A DNA stretch of 64,000 bases from Callorhinus ursinus (lineage: Eukaryota > Chordata > Mammalia > Carnivora > Otariidae), in the NCBI RefSeq assembly GCF_003265705.1, contig NW_020312828.1, positions 57,687,455 through 57,751,454 of the forward strand, in the 5' to 3' direction. The notes under the pieces are model-generated. The model was not told where the DNA came from and ran no database searches. It was given only the letters and a program-made list of their open reading frames with translations. Of this stretch, positions 1 through 10,439 are shown piece after piece. Within the stretch, counting starts at the first letter, position 1, and each line of letters begins with the position of its first letter. Made by a program: the position numbers and the translations under genes.

Positions 1-119
1 AACCTCCATGCCTTTGCATCTGCTGTTCCTTCCCCACTTTTCCCCTTTAGAACTAATTTCTATGTACTAAAGAAGAAAAATACCCTTTTAGCTGACAATG
101 CCTTGTATTCAAGTCTGAA

Positions 120-298
120 CCATTTATCTTACCTTTTAACTACATAGTACTCACCATTTATACCCATCATAGCATTTACCACCCTCCATTAGTGTGCTTC
201 CTATGTAGTGTAGGATGGCTTTTAGTTCTTTATTCCAGCACCCAACTTAGTGCCAAAAATGCTGGCAAATGTAGTGCTTATTGGATGAGTAGGTGAAT
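120..298 (+). mobile_element. L2 LINE 3'-end remnant
   Basis: The segment reads like a decayed L2 3' end: 'ccagcacccaacttagtgcc' followed by a degenerate 'tagtgcttattggatgagtagg', which corresponds to the L2 ending 'cccagcgcctagcacagtgcc...ctcaataaat...gaatga'. It is old and diverged, so the edges are approximate. Confidence 0.5.
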
Positions 299-621
299 AA
301 CAGAGAAGTGGATAATGCATGTGAAAGTACTTTATAAAATTAGAAGTGCTTTGAAAATATTATTTTGATGATTTCTCCATAACAGGTTGTAAAAATAGTT
401 CCTATAAAAATAGACTGAAGCCCAAAAGTTTTCAACGAATATATCTGGGGACAATGGGCATGATACCATGTACATACAATAGAAGTAAGCCTGAGTGTTG
501 CCTGTAAAGTTAATATAAAAATAAAATACATTTTTATACATTTACCTATGTAATGAATAAAAGTGATTTTACACAGTTATCTAAAGGCACTAGGAAACAA
601 TGAAAAGAAAAATAAATTTTA

Positions 622-812
622 TTTTATTTTAAAGATTTTATTTATTTGAGAGAGAGAGAATGAGAGATAGAGAGCACGAGAGGGAAGAGGGTCAGAGGGA
701 GAACAGACTCACCACTGAGCAGGGAGCCCGATGTGGGACTCGATCCCGGGACTCCAGGATCATGACCTGAGCCGAAGGCAGTTGCTTAACCAACTGAGCC
801 ACCCAGGAGCCC
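622..812 (-). mobile_element. Carnivore tRNA-derived SINE (SINEC), full length, antisense
   Basis: The antisense A-rich tail (AAAGATTTTATTTATTTGAG), the purine-rich GAGA stretch, the B-box region and the head (TGAGCCACCCAGGAGCCC) are all present. It is flanked by a perfect 15-bp target-site duplication, GAAAAATAAATTTTA, at 607-621 and 813-827. Confidence 0.93.
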
Positions 813-974
813 GAAAAATAAATTTTAGAAAAAGTGATCACTAGAAAGTGATCTTTCACCTTCCATTATATTTGTCAGAAGAATTACAACTTGGTCATGG
901 TAGTTTTAAAAATGATTTGAGAAAAATGGAGATAGAGTAAAAATAAATTAGGTATACTGGATAGAATAAGAACG

Positions 975-1010
975 ATATATTTAAATTAAGCAATATATTT
1001 AAATTAAGCA
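975..1010. repeat. 18-bp tandem duplication (2 copies)
   Basis: ATATATTTAAATTAAGCA occurs twice in a row (975-992 and 993-1010) with no mismatch. It looks like a simple replication-slippage duplication in AT-rich DNA. Confidence 0.85.
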
Positions 1011-1089
1011 ATATTTCATTTAGACATAGAATTGAATTATTCACCATCAGACTGAGAAAACATTGAGATGCAATGCTTAAGTGTTTCTT

Positions 1090-1270
1090 AAAGTCCAGGC
1101 ATTGTACTAAGTGCTTTGCAGACATTATCTAGTTTAACTCTTAGAAAAACCTATCAGACAAGGATTAGCATCCTCTTCTTAAACAGAGTTATTAAATTCA
1201 TCCCTGTTGATAGAGTTTAATAAATGGCCAGAGCCATTGTCAGATTTCTGGTTTAAACCCATGCTTTCTT
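1090..1270 (-). mobile_element. MIR SINE remnant, antisense
   Basis: It follows the antisense MIR order: 'gtactaagtgctttgcagac', 'agtttaactc', a degenerate 'gattagcatcctc' for the 'tattattatccccatttt' block, and then 'cagatttctggtttaaaccca'. It is strongly diverged and the ends are approximate. Confidence 0.6.
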
Positions 1271-1539
1271 GTCATCAATAAGAATGGAAGACAGAATGAA
1301 ACCAAAATTTCCTGCATATGAGAATCTTCTAGAAAAGAAAAAAAATACCATTCCTCTCCAATTGTTTTAATGATTTTATTTATTAAGGCAACCCTAGTTC
1401 TGTTAACACCATGTTTTTACTTAGCCCTTAATGTCTGTCACATCAAAAGTCACATTCCTAAAAAATACCAGTGGGCATAACATATTCCGGGTTTTACTGC
1501 TTGCTATTATATTGCCACACAAAAGTGCCTAGGTAGAAA

Positions 1540-1935
1540 GGGTAGAATAGTGTTCCCCCCCAAAAAAAAATCCACCCAGAACCTTAGAAGGTGACCTTAT
1601 TTACAGATATAATTAAGGTAAGAATCTCAATATGAAGTCATACTGCGTTAGCAATGCTGGATATCCTTACAAAAGATAGAAAAGCAGAAAACATACAAAG
1701 ACACAGGGGACAAGGCCATGTGAAAGGTGGAGGCAAAGCCAAGCAACACCTGGCATTACCAGAAGCTGGAAGAGACAAGGAAGGATTCTCCCCAAGAGCC
1801 TTCAGAGGCAGTACAGTACTGCCAATACCTTAATTTCAGACTTCCAGCCTCCAAAACGGAGAGAATACATTTCTGTTGTTTTAAGCACCAGGTACGTGCT
1901 AATTTGTTGTCACAGCTCTAGGAAACTAATAAAGC
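1540..1935 (+). mobile_element. MaLR/MLT1-like solo LTR (ERVL-MaLR relict)
   Basis: The order matches MaLR LTRs: an early C-run ('tgttccccccc'), 'gtgaccttattt', 'tccttacaaaagatag', 'agacacaggggacaaggccatgtg', 'agaagctggaagagacaagg', 'cttccagcctccaaaac', and 'ttctgttgttttaagcacc' near the end. The 64-codon frame at 1727-1921 lies entirely inside this LTR and is not a gene. No internal viral sequence adjoins it, so it is a solo LTR. The subfamily is not determined. Confidence 0.7.
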
Positions 1936-2134
1936 ATGTATCTACTTCCCATTTCTGCACACCTGCCAAGGACAGTGAAAAAAGAACATAAATTGTTTAG
2001 TTGTTTAGATGCAGTCGTTAGTGAAAAACTCTCTCGAGGGCGTGGCATTTAAGATTATACCAGGAGTACTTAAAAGGGAGGGAACAGACAGTGAGAAGAT
2101 TAAAAGGAATAGACAATACAAAGACTGGAATTTT

Positions 2135-2404
2135 TTTAAATTTTTTTAAAGATTCCACTTCTTTATTATTTTTTATTATGTTTGATTCCACTTCTTTAAT
2201 TAGCATTTTTATCTAATCACCATACATTACATCATTAGTTTTTGATGCAGTGTTCCATGATTCATTGTTTGCATATAACACCCAGTGCTCCATGCAGTAC
2301 GTGCCCTCTTTAATACCCATCACCAGGCTAACCCATCCCCCCACCCCCCTCCCCTCTAGAACCCTCAGGTTGTTTCTCAGAGTCCATAGTCTCTCATGGT
2401 TTGC
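2135..2404 (-). mobile_element. L1 3'-end fragment, antisense
   Basis: This is a carnivore L1 3' UTR in reverse: 'atctaatcaccatacattac', 'catcattagtttttgatgca', 'gtgttccatgattcattg', then a C-rich stretch (2335-2356) and 'gagtccatagtctctcatgg'. A near-perfect 12-bp duplication (AGACTGGAATTT / AGACTAGAATTT) sits at about 2122 and 2405. GATTCCACTTCTTTA is also repeated at 2151-2165 and 2184-2198, a local duplication beside the tail. Confidence 0.8.
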
Positions 2405-2760
2405 AGACTAGAATTTAAGAGTGTTTTTGCAGGATAGAAAGGAGGCCAATGTGGCTAAACTGCAGTAGATGATGGAGCATAGGAATCAAGTGGTTCTTGG
2501 GGAGGTAAGAAGGGGCCAGATCATGTAGGTTTTTGTACAGCTTTACCAGGGGATTTCCAGTTTAATGGAAACTCACAAAATGATTTCATCTTTGGGGTTG
2601 AAAAGTAAGGACAATACAGGCAGAAGAATACATGATCTCGATTTGTGTTTAAGAGGTGATATTAATACAGCCATGAGGACAACAAACTAGAAACTAAAAG
2701 GGTGGAGGAAGGGAAACAAGGAACTAAGCTTTTGCAGTTGTCAGGGAGAGGGAACAGTGG
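2405..2760 (-). mobile_element. L2 LINE remnant, antisense
   Basis: It resembles reverse-complement L2 3' sequence: 'aaaggaggccaatgtggcta', 'ggggccagatcatgtagg', a degenerate 'gggatttccagtttaatgg', and 'atgatctcgatttgtgttta'. It is interrupted on its left by the antisense L1 insertion. Confidence 0.55.
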
Positions 2761-4274
2761 TTTTTAGATTAGTGGTGATGAAAATTGAGATTTATCTGGT
2801 TTGAGGAATTTTGCAAAAGTACTACTCACCTTGCTGATATATATGAAAAGGGACAGACAGTGCAACATCAAGTATCTGCAGTTAGATCCCAGCGGATATA
2901 TGAGAAGTACAAAAAGCAAGCAAGTTGGAGTGGAGAGAATTAAGAAGTATTCTCAGAGGAAAAGATTCTTGCATATATGAATAATAATGATCTACTCCTA
3001 ATTTTTTTTTAAAATTGCATATGAATATTAGAAACAAGAGGCTGGAAGGAGAAGGGTAGGTAAAGGATTTTTGTACTGAATGCTCTTCTAACAAGACCGG
3101 TGTGCAGTTGAGCTGTTTATATCCTTTTGACTATAAAGAGCAGTAATTATATACAACACTGAAACACTAAATTATTCAATTGCCTCAAATTTGTTAACCT
3201 CACATTCTTTTACTGTATGCCTGTTTTTGGTCCATCCTCTGCATCAAGATATTTTTAGATTTGTTTTAAATTTGGTATTATTTTGTTTAAAGTGAGTTTT
3301 TTCAAAACTATTTCTACTTGATTCCAGAATATTTTCGCTTTTCTCACCACTTCTTCACCATGACCTTACAGGGGTCCTGCAAAAGTGAATTTGCTCTTTA
3401 GACAAGGTTTCTTATCAGTTTTTCACACGAGAGAGGACATTTTATTTTCCCCAAATCATGTAGTGCTTCTCTCTATAAATAGTATTCTGGATTTTGAGTC
3501 TTAAGCTATTCTATTAAAGAAAAATCACTGGCTGGAGTATATCTTTTAAGAATTACTTCATTTTTTAAAAGATATTGCATATTTTCTGCTTGTCTCAGTG
3601 ACCTACTTTACTTTTTAAAGCTCTCCACTCACATTTCTCTTATTCTTAGCTTTTCATATTATCTGCTTTCCTTTTAGCAAAACATTCTAGTTTGTTATCT
3701 TCAATAAAAGAATACAAATTTATAAATATCCATAGGTTCTTTGCACATATGTGAATCATCCATTTAAATTAACAAAAGACAACTGTATGTATATGTAAGG
3801 AGATGCTGGGTAAAATCATAACATACTGTGTCAAAGACAAAATGTCTCCTTGATTTCTGCTTTTTTGGGGGGAGAGGGGGACTTCTGCTCTCACTCCCAG
3901 GGCATAAAATGGTTTCAGTAGGGCACTTCTGCATACCTAAATTTGAATACCAGAATGAAGGACTCAAAAAAAAATATTTAAAAATGAGTTAGAGGAAAGA
4001 CAGAATTTCAATAAGAATTTATTTATTCTCTCTAGGGGAACCTCCTTGAAGCTTAAATACAGAATGTCTAAGGAATATAAAGAAAGGACACATCATAGAC
4101 TTATTTTCTGGAAACAGAAGTTCAGACTAGGAATGGAATTAAATTACAAAGAGCTTATGTAAATTAATGAATGATACAGGATAATCCAAACATGGATGTC
4201 TTTAGAAACATCTTTATTGTTTTCAGGGGATAGAGGACTATATGCCAGTATCAGAGGTATCTGCAATGTGATAT
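2761..4274. other. Unassigned AT-rich DNA
   Basis: There is no recognisable gene, RNA or repeat in this 1.5-kb stretch. The short open frames at 2882-3094 and 3764-3967 have no known domain, start context or splice signals. Very old repeats may be hidden here. Confidence 0.5.
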
Positions 4275-4290
4275 AATACAGACAAATCTT

Positions 4291-4343
4291 TTTTTTTATT
4301 ATGTTATATTAATTACCATACATTACATCATTAGTTTTTGATG
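4291..4343 (-). mobile_element. 53-bp L1 3'-tail insertion, antisense
   Basis: A poly(T) start is followed by the terminal L1 3'-UTR motif ('catcattagtttttgatg'), the same sequence seen at 2215-2245 and 45105-45140. It is bounded by a perfect 16-bp target-site duplication, AATACAGACAAATCTT, at 4275-4290 and 4344-4359. This is a complete, extremely 5'-truncated retrotransposition event. Confidence 0.9.
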
Positions 4344-4359
4344 AATACAGACAAATCTT

Positions 4360-5014
4360 GATGCTCCGCATTTTACTCCTTGATCCCAGGTACATCTTCT
4401 CAAAAACTTTTCCACCTCAGTAACTGGCAATACTATTCTCAGGTTGCATCAGCCAAAACTTTACAAATACATGAAATTTGAAATTAGGTTATCAATTCAA
4501 AATTAACTAGTATATCAAAGGTATGTGTTGTGTGGTTTTAAATATATGTATAACATACAATAAATATTGTATTTAATCATGTGACAATTTCATCTATATT
4601 CCTAAAAATCAGTGTATGTGCACATAAATATATATATATTTTTAAGATATGAATCTCAAAAATAAAATATGAGAAAGATTTCCAACTTAAAAAAGAAAGT
4701 CAGAAACAGTAGTATAATTTTTATTTTCTCAGCCCTCTTCCAAGACTTTTTAAGAGAAAGTAAACACTCAATAAAAAAGAATAAAATAAAATATTAAAGC
4801 ACTCAATAAAATTTATTGAGTGAATGAAATGAGTGCTTGAAATGAATGCATGAATGAATAAATGAGTGAATAAACTACATATGGCATGATTCTCACTAAG
4901 AATACAAGTATCAAAAAAGTGAAATGAAAGTCAATGTTAATCTTTTCTGTAAAGTGTAATATGTTTGACTCTTCAACATCTTATCACAGAACCACTGGTA
5001 ATAAAGTGTGGAAC
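4360..5014. other. Unassigned AT-rich DNA with a short palindrome
   Basis: No gene is seen. The stretch holds a 23-bp palindrome at 4800-4822 (CACTCAATAAA, one A, TTTATTGAGTG). A third copy of CACTCAATAAA lies at 4765-4775, and a degenerate (GAAT)n tract runs from 4820 to 4875. Confidence 0.6.
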
Positions 5015-5605
5015 TTTTTTTTTTTTAAATGTAATACTGTTGATTTAACTTCAAAAACATTTCAGCATTCTAAACATATAAAAAAATAACAGAACGTTGC
5101 AAATTGTGTTTAGTACAGAAGGTTCTTGAACTTTCATTGATGCAGTGGCTCTTCGCTTTGCTGACAATGAAGAGTTCTACAGTTTGTTTAAAAACAAACA
5201 GTTTAAAACTACCGCACTTAACTAAAAAGGATCCAAACACTTCTCATGCCAGCTGACCCCCCCTTTTGCCACAGCTAAGAATGGCAGCAGAACGCTAGGT
5301 CACTATATACAGAAACAAGACAACCTGAAGCTAAATGGATGCCCACTGCAGTGTCCACAGGTCCAGCCTCACAGTGCATGCCCTGAGCTACAGCCCCTCC
5401 AAAAGGCATCTTCCCCACAGCCTCAACGCCAAGCAAGGAGCATCAAGAGTTTGTCTCGATTGTTTTGTTCTTTTTACAAACTATAGATATGTACAGTTGA
5501 TAACTCAGGATTTCTAGCCAATAACCATATAGTTAACACCACCTTACAAATTAAAAAAAAATCTTCTAAATCACATCCAGGATCTACAACAAAAAAGTAA
5601 TTTTT
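5015..5605 (-). pseudogene. Probable processed 3'-UTR retrocopy, antisense
   Basis: The left edge is an antisense poly(A) tail (T12 at 5015-5026). Reading the minus strand, a decayed poly(A) signal (AATCAA in place of AATAAA) lies about 15 bases before the tail. Upstream of it is roughly 550 bases with higher GC and a non-repeat, mRNA-like character, including TGTATATAGTGACC and a CTGCAGTG-rich block. This pattern fits a 5'-truncated retrocopy of a long 3' UTR. The parent is not identified; a MARCKS-type 3' UTR is only an unchecked guess from memory. A weak candidate duplication (AATAAAGTGTGGA / AATAAAGTAGGA) lies at 5000 and 5608. The 60-codon frame at 5335-5517 on the plus strand is a by-product. 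Confidence 0.55.
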
Positions 5606-5755
5606 GGAATAAAGTAGGAGTTATAAAGATGGCTCTACAGCTAATTTTTTAATTACACGTGTAATAATATTTAATAAGCACAGGTAAATATGAATCTAGA
5701 CCAAACAGATATCTATAAAAACTCCTGGAAATGAAAAATATGTGTTTGTGTTTGT

Positions 5756-5781
5756 ATGTGTGTGTGTGTGTGTGTGTGTGT
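5756..5781. repeat. (TG)n microsatellite
   Basis: An uninterrupted TG dinucleotide run of about 13 units is preceded by imperfect TGTTTGTG units. Confidence 0.95.
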
Positions 5782-5975
5782 AATGTGTAAATGCATGGGA
5801 AAATGTCTCAATGGATGCATACTAAAAACAAAAAGCCAAAAGCTGTGTTGCATTTCCATTAGTGACAAAAGCAAACTATTTTTATCTGTCATTTTTTTAT
5901 TCCTAGTAGTTATTAAATAGCAAATATAGTTTCTCTAAAAATGCTGAATGCAAATCATGCTTGAAAATCTGTAAT

Positions 5976-6179
5976 GAGGGGCACCTAGATGACTCAGTCA
6001 GTTAAGTGTCAGCCTTTGGCTCAGGTCATGATCCCAGGGTCCTGGGAGAGAGCCCCACATTGGGCTCCCTGCTCAGTGGGGAGTCTGCTTCTCCCTCTCC
6101 CTCTGCCCCTGCTCATGTGCTCTCTCTCACTCTTGCTCGCTCTCTCTCTCAAATAAATAAATAAAATCTTTAAAAAAAA
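5976..6179 (+). mobile_element. Carnivore SINE (SINEC), sense
   Basis: It has the head GAGGGGCACCTAGATGACTC, the GGCTCAGGTCATGATCC region, CTCCCTGCTCAG, a CT-rich block and an AATAAATAAATAAAATCTT tail. The flanks carry a 13-bp duplication with one mismatch, GAAAATCTGTAAT (5963-5975) and GAAAATCTATAAT (6180-6192). It inserted at the edge of the MIR that follows. Confidence 0.93.
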
Positions 6180-6182
6180 GAA

Positions 6183-6375
6183 AATCTATAATAAGCACTT
6201 ACTTTGTATAAAATTCCTTAGCCCTTTCAAAAATTCTGTGAGACCATTGTCTTTTTCATGGGAAAAAGATGCAGAAACCAAAGCATAGAGAATTAAATAA
6301 TTTTCCCTTGATTGCAATGAGTAAGTGGTAGTAGTGGACATTGAATCCAGACATGTTCTAAACCGTGGGTTTTCA
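6183..6375 (-). mobile_element. MIR SINE remnant, antisense
   Basis: Antisense MIR order: 'ataagcacttactttgta', 'cttagccctttcaaaaattc', a 'gaccattgtctttttcatgg' block in place of 'tattattatccccatttt', then 'agatgcagaaaccaaagcat', 'ttttcccttgattgcaatga' and 'gtaagtggtagtagtggac'. Confidence 0.65.
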
Positions 6376-8169
6376 CTGTGGTAGCCACTTGTCTTTATTC
6401 AGCATTTGACATACAGGTATTGTGAAAGAGGAAAGGAATATTTAATTGTATTTAATTTGGATCAATCATTTTAAATTTGAAAAAGAAATATAAAATAATT
6501 TTTCCATTAAACAGAACTTTGTTGTATTGGACCACATTTAACTTTAAATATTGATTGCTTAGTATATTATTTTCTTTTTGGAGTATGCATATCAAGGGCC
6601 TGAATAGTTTCTAGTATATCATATAAACTCACAATTGATCTAGTGAGTGTCAATGGATGGACAGTTTGTCTGATTTTTTAAGCACCAACATAATATTTTA
6701 ATGTATATATTTGAACAGTTTTGCAGATTATAGGTATGCATATGTAAATTTTAAGTGGTAATTAAATTGAAATCCTTATTAATTAAATCATAATATGAAT
6801 AAGTTACCTTTCTAGTTTAAAAATAAGTGTGGGCAAATTTTAAAACTTAAAGAACTACTACTTATGTAGAATCAAGTAGAAATTGAAAAGCTAGTACTGA
6901 AAACAGAATAGGTAAAAAAAATAATAATAAAAAGAAGAAGAGTGGAGAGAGAGTTGTGAGACTATTAGAAAATAGAGCAAATTTCTCAGTGCCTGGTCAT
7001 GGCAATTTCTGGCGAGAGAGCAAAATGAAAAACTATTCTGTTAAAACATATAGAACAAAATGGATCATATTAAGAGACAATGTATTATATACTTAAAATT
7101 TTTTAAAAGAGTAGATTATAACTGTTCTCACACACATAAAATAGGGTAACTTAAGTGAGGTGATGTATATTTTAATTAGCTTGATTATGGTAACCATTTC
7201 ACAATGGATAGGTATATCAAAATATTGTATGTCTTAAACATACAATTAAATGTAAAATTTCTATTTGTCAATTATGAGTCAATAACGGTGAAAAAATATT
7301 AATAACATATGATGGTAAAGTGGGTTATATTGAGACACATTTCAGCAAATACATAGTGATTTTGATAAGCAGTTCCCTCTCAGTAGTCAAAAAAGAATCT
7401 GTGAATGTAGTCATCTGAAATCAGAATTAAATATCAAAAAATACTTTTTCAATAATTTTTAACAGAATCTGAGTTTATAAATTTGCCCAGGTATGATTCT
7501 TGCAGAGGTATTGGCCAAGTAATTCAAATGTTACATTACATTTTTAGTTCTCACCTTAACTAAAGATCACATTTTCTTAATTAGGAAAACACCAGTCATG
7601 GATTTGAATCTTGGCTCTCAAAGGTAGTCATTAGGTCCCAGATGGATTTCAAATCCTTCATTTGTAAAATACTCAAGATTCTCTAGAGATACTTCCAAAA
7701 TTGTAGGAAAGTTAAGTAGGCAGTTTAATTGTCTAGTAAAAGAAGAATTAAGTAAAACTTTTCTCTGGAGTCCTTGAGAACCTGCTGGGTCTCTGAAGAG
7801 GAGATGAATTCGGGAGGCTGTGGGCACAGATCAGAGGAAATGGAAAATGTCCTCTGGGAGTGTGAGACAGCTGAAGCCCAACTCATATAGAACTGGCAAT
7901 CCAGAAGAGGGTAGGAAGGAGTTAACAATAAATGGGTATCTAGCCATTGGCAGTATCCAGATGAAAGAAAGCAGTTAGCCATCTTTCTAGGCTCTGATTC
8001 TGAGCCAGTCATTTCCCATAAGCATAGTGGTTGACATAAGCAATGCTTTGCCCTAAATTGAAAAGTTTATATACTTGAACTGAAAGTTTTATGGCCCCAT
8101 ATTCTATATACTACAGTATACGGAAGCTCATTAGATATATTGAATTGGGAAATTCAATACATGTAATGT

Positions 8170-8207
<38 letters not shown>

Positions 8208-8599
8208 CATACACACATACTTTTATATGAAGCAAAATTCCAAATTAAGATTCTAAAATCAAACATGTATATCTTCAGAATGAAATAGGCTATCATAGGC
8301 TAGCTGAGATATATAGCCAACCACTCTTTGGGAAATTAAGTTTCAAAGTCCGAGTTAAAGATACAAAGGAGATGTTTATGCAAAACATGGAAAAAGGATT
8401 TTACCAAAAGTTTTATACGTTTGCCTAGAATCTGTTCCTAGGGGTCAATTCTTTGTTGGCCTTGCTTTAACAACTCTGCTGTGTATTTTGAATGTTTATT
8501 TTTATAATATATATAATGTTTCTAAAGAAGTGTCTCTGGGAACTCCGGAATCATGGAGAAAGTGGTGAGATGGGACAGAGATAGGTAGAAGTTCTAGAG
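6376..8599. other. Unassigned AT-rich DNA
   Basis: No gene or confident repeat is seen apart from the (TA)n tract listed separately. Two overlapping minus-strand frames (7618-7827 and 7725-8012) cover a moderately GC-richer block, but they have no recognisable domain or conserved start, and neither can be supported as coding. Confidence 0.5.
8175..8203. repeat. (TA)n microsatellite
   Basis: A pure AT dinucleotide run of about 29 bases is followed by CATACATACACACATAC units. Confidence 0.95.
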
Positions 8600-8604
8600 G
8601 CTGT

Positions 8605-8830
8605 CTCCTATCAGTGCCAACAGTGGTAGATCTGGATTCAGAGAGACTGGGGTTTTTACATCTCATCCCCTTTGAGTTATATGACCTCGAGCTCATTTCT
8701 TAGCCTCTGTAATTCCATATGTTCTCAAATATAAAAATGGTGATTTAACAGTAGTAGCTACTTTATAATGATTTGCAGATAGATTAGGACACATCAAGGT
8801 ATTTTTATAGTGCCTGCCCACATTGATTTA
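8605..8830 (+). mobile_element. MIR SINE remnant, sense
   Basis: It contains 'tggattcagagagactgggg', 'gttatatgacctcgagctca', 'cttagcctctgtaattcc', 'aaatataaaaatggtgattt' and 'atagtgcctgcccac', which follow the MIR core in sense order. Confidence 0.65.
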
Positions 8831-9080
8831 TTTTGGTTATGACCACACCACAGAATACTGTGTATATTTTGTGCTTGAAGTGATATATCAATAAACACCA
8901 GGACACATGTAAAATTGACTACACTATAAACATTTATTACCTAACTATCAAAGTACTGATAAGTGACTTCAGTCTCAATAAAATTTCCTTGCATAATCAG
9001 CAAGGTGATACTTGATGGACTCACAGAAAATAAAACATGTATAATAAAATGATAAGGGTATTTAAATTTTTTTGCCCAAT
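8831..9080. other. Unassigned DNA
   Basis: Nothing is recognised between the MIR and the segmental copy that starts at 9081. Confidence 0.4.
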
Positions 9081-9146
9081 CACTATCTTGACACCCTTAT
9101 AGACCAGAAGAGAAAATATGATTTGATAAAGGTAGTAATAGAACTA
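9081..9146 (+). repeat. 66-bp segment duplicated at 11094-11159 (copy A)
   Basis: It starts 'CACTATCTTGACACCCTTAT' and matches 11094-11159 over all 66 positions with three mismatches (9084 T/A, 9125 G/C, 9136 T/G). The match stops at both ends. At 11.09 kb the segment continues from recognisable L2-like sequence. Here it sits in unrelated DNA, so this copy is probably the derived one. Confidence 0.85.
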
Positions 9147-9691
9147 GTTTCAATGGAAATAATCTACATTTTAAAGTTATGACTGAATAGTTTTAATTAA
9201 AATGAGTATTTATGGAATTTCTAAATTTCTTATATTTTGTTAGATGGCAGGCTTAACTAAAGTTTATATAACTAACTGAAAAACTCCATCTGCTGGCTTT
9301 CAATTCCAATGAAAATTGTGATTAAGTCCTTTTCTGATTTGATTCTCCTCTACCCATCAGTTACTATGCACAAAATTGCTTTTCCATTCACTAAAAATTT
9401 TACAGTATATTACAGTTTTATATTTTAAATCAGTATTCACTTATTAATAAACAAAATAATTAACAGAAAAAGGCTTGTGCCATGATATAAACCTATAGTT
9501 TGAACATATGACATTTTTGCAACTAGGCAATAAAGCAGGAAAATTAATTATATCATTGAAAGAAGACCTTATGATGTATAAATATCTCTAATACTTTAAC
9601 AAAGGTATTTTCTTATAATGTTCACTAAATACCCTCAGTATATTTGAATAATTCAGTTGTTGTTATGATAGAAATAAAAATAATTTGCTAT
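9147..9691. other. Unassigned AT-rich DNA
   Basis: No gene or confident repeat is seen. The left L1 target-site half (TTGCTAT at 9685-9691) closes this stretch. Confidence 0.45.
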
Positions 9692-10411
9692 AGTGTATCA
9701 TCTGGTAATTCTATTTTTAATTTTTTTAAGAGCCTCCATACTTTTTCCCACAGTGGCTGCTACCCAAAGAAAATGAAAACACTAATTCAAAAAGATATAT
9801 GCACCCCTATGTTTATTGCAGCTTTATTTGCTATAAATAAGATATGGAAACAACCCAAATGTCCATTCAAGAATGAAAGGATAAAGAATGTGGTATATAT
9901 ATAATGGAATATTACTCAAACATAAAAAAGAATGAGATCTTGCCATTTGCTACAAAATCGATAGACCTACAGGGTATAATGCTAAGTGAAATAAGTCAGA
10001 GAAAGACAAACGTCATATGATTTCACTTACATGGAGAATTAAAGAAATACAAAAAAAAATGAATAAATGGAAAAAAGGAAGCAAATAAACAGACTTAAAA
10101 TACAGAGAACACCCTGGGTGCTAGAAGGGAGGTGGGTGAGGGATTGGTGAAACTGACAAAGAGGATTTAGAGTACACTTTTTATGATGAGCACTGAGTAA
10201 TGTGTAGATTTTTTTTAATTTAAATTCTAATTAATATACAGTGTAATATTAGTGTCAGGTATACAATATAGTGATTTAACACTTCCATGCATCATCTGGT
10301 ACTTATCACAACATAGAATTGCTGAATCATTATATTGTACATTTGAAACTAACATAGCACTATATGTTAATTATACTTCAATTAAAAATAAAATAACAAA
10401 AAGGATAAAAA
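9692..10411 (+). mobile_element. 5'-inverted (twin-primed) L1 3' end, with nested insertion
   Basis: From 9761 ('tacccaaagaaaatg') to about 10411 the sequence is sense L1: the end of ORF2, the 3' UTR ('tcattatattgtacatttga'), then an A-rich tail. The stretch 9692-9760 is the adjoining ORF2 piece in reverse orientation ('ttctatttttaattttttt', 'gcctccatac', 'cagtggctgc'). About 35 bases of consensus are missing at the inversion point. TTGCTAT flanks the unit at 9685-9691 and 10412-10418. The frame at 9644-9904 is a by-product. A short antisense L1 tail is inserted at about 10209-10312. Confidence 0.8.
10209..10312 (-). mobile_element. ~100-bp L1 3'-tail insertion, nested in an L1
   Basis: It begins with T8 and 'aatttaaattctaattaata', then 'cagtgtaatattagtgtcag' and 'atagtgatttaacacttcc'. 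This is the antisense L1 3' end seen again at 12720 and 50665. It splits the host L1 motif 'aatgtgtag / catagaattgctgaatc'. The host motif is partly duplicated (TAGATT / TAGAATT). Confidence 0.7.
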
Positions 10412-10439
10412 TTGCTATTAGAAACTCACTTTATTGAAA

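Noticed and set aside
1727..1921. 64-codon frame
   Set aside because: It lies wholly in a MaLR-type solo LTR.
7618..8012. Two overlapping minus-strand frames in a slightly GC-richer block
   Set aside because: No domain, no conserved start context, and two competing phases argue against coding.
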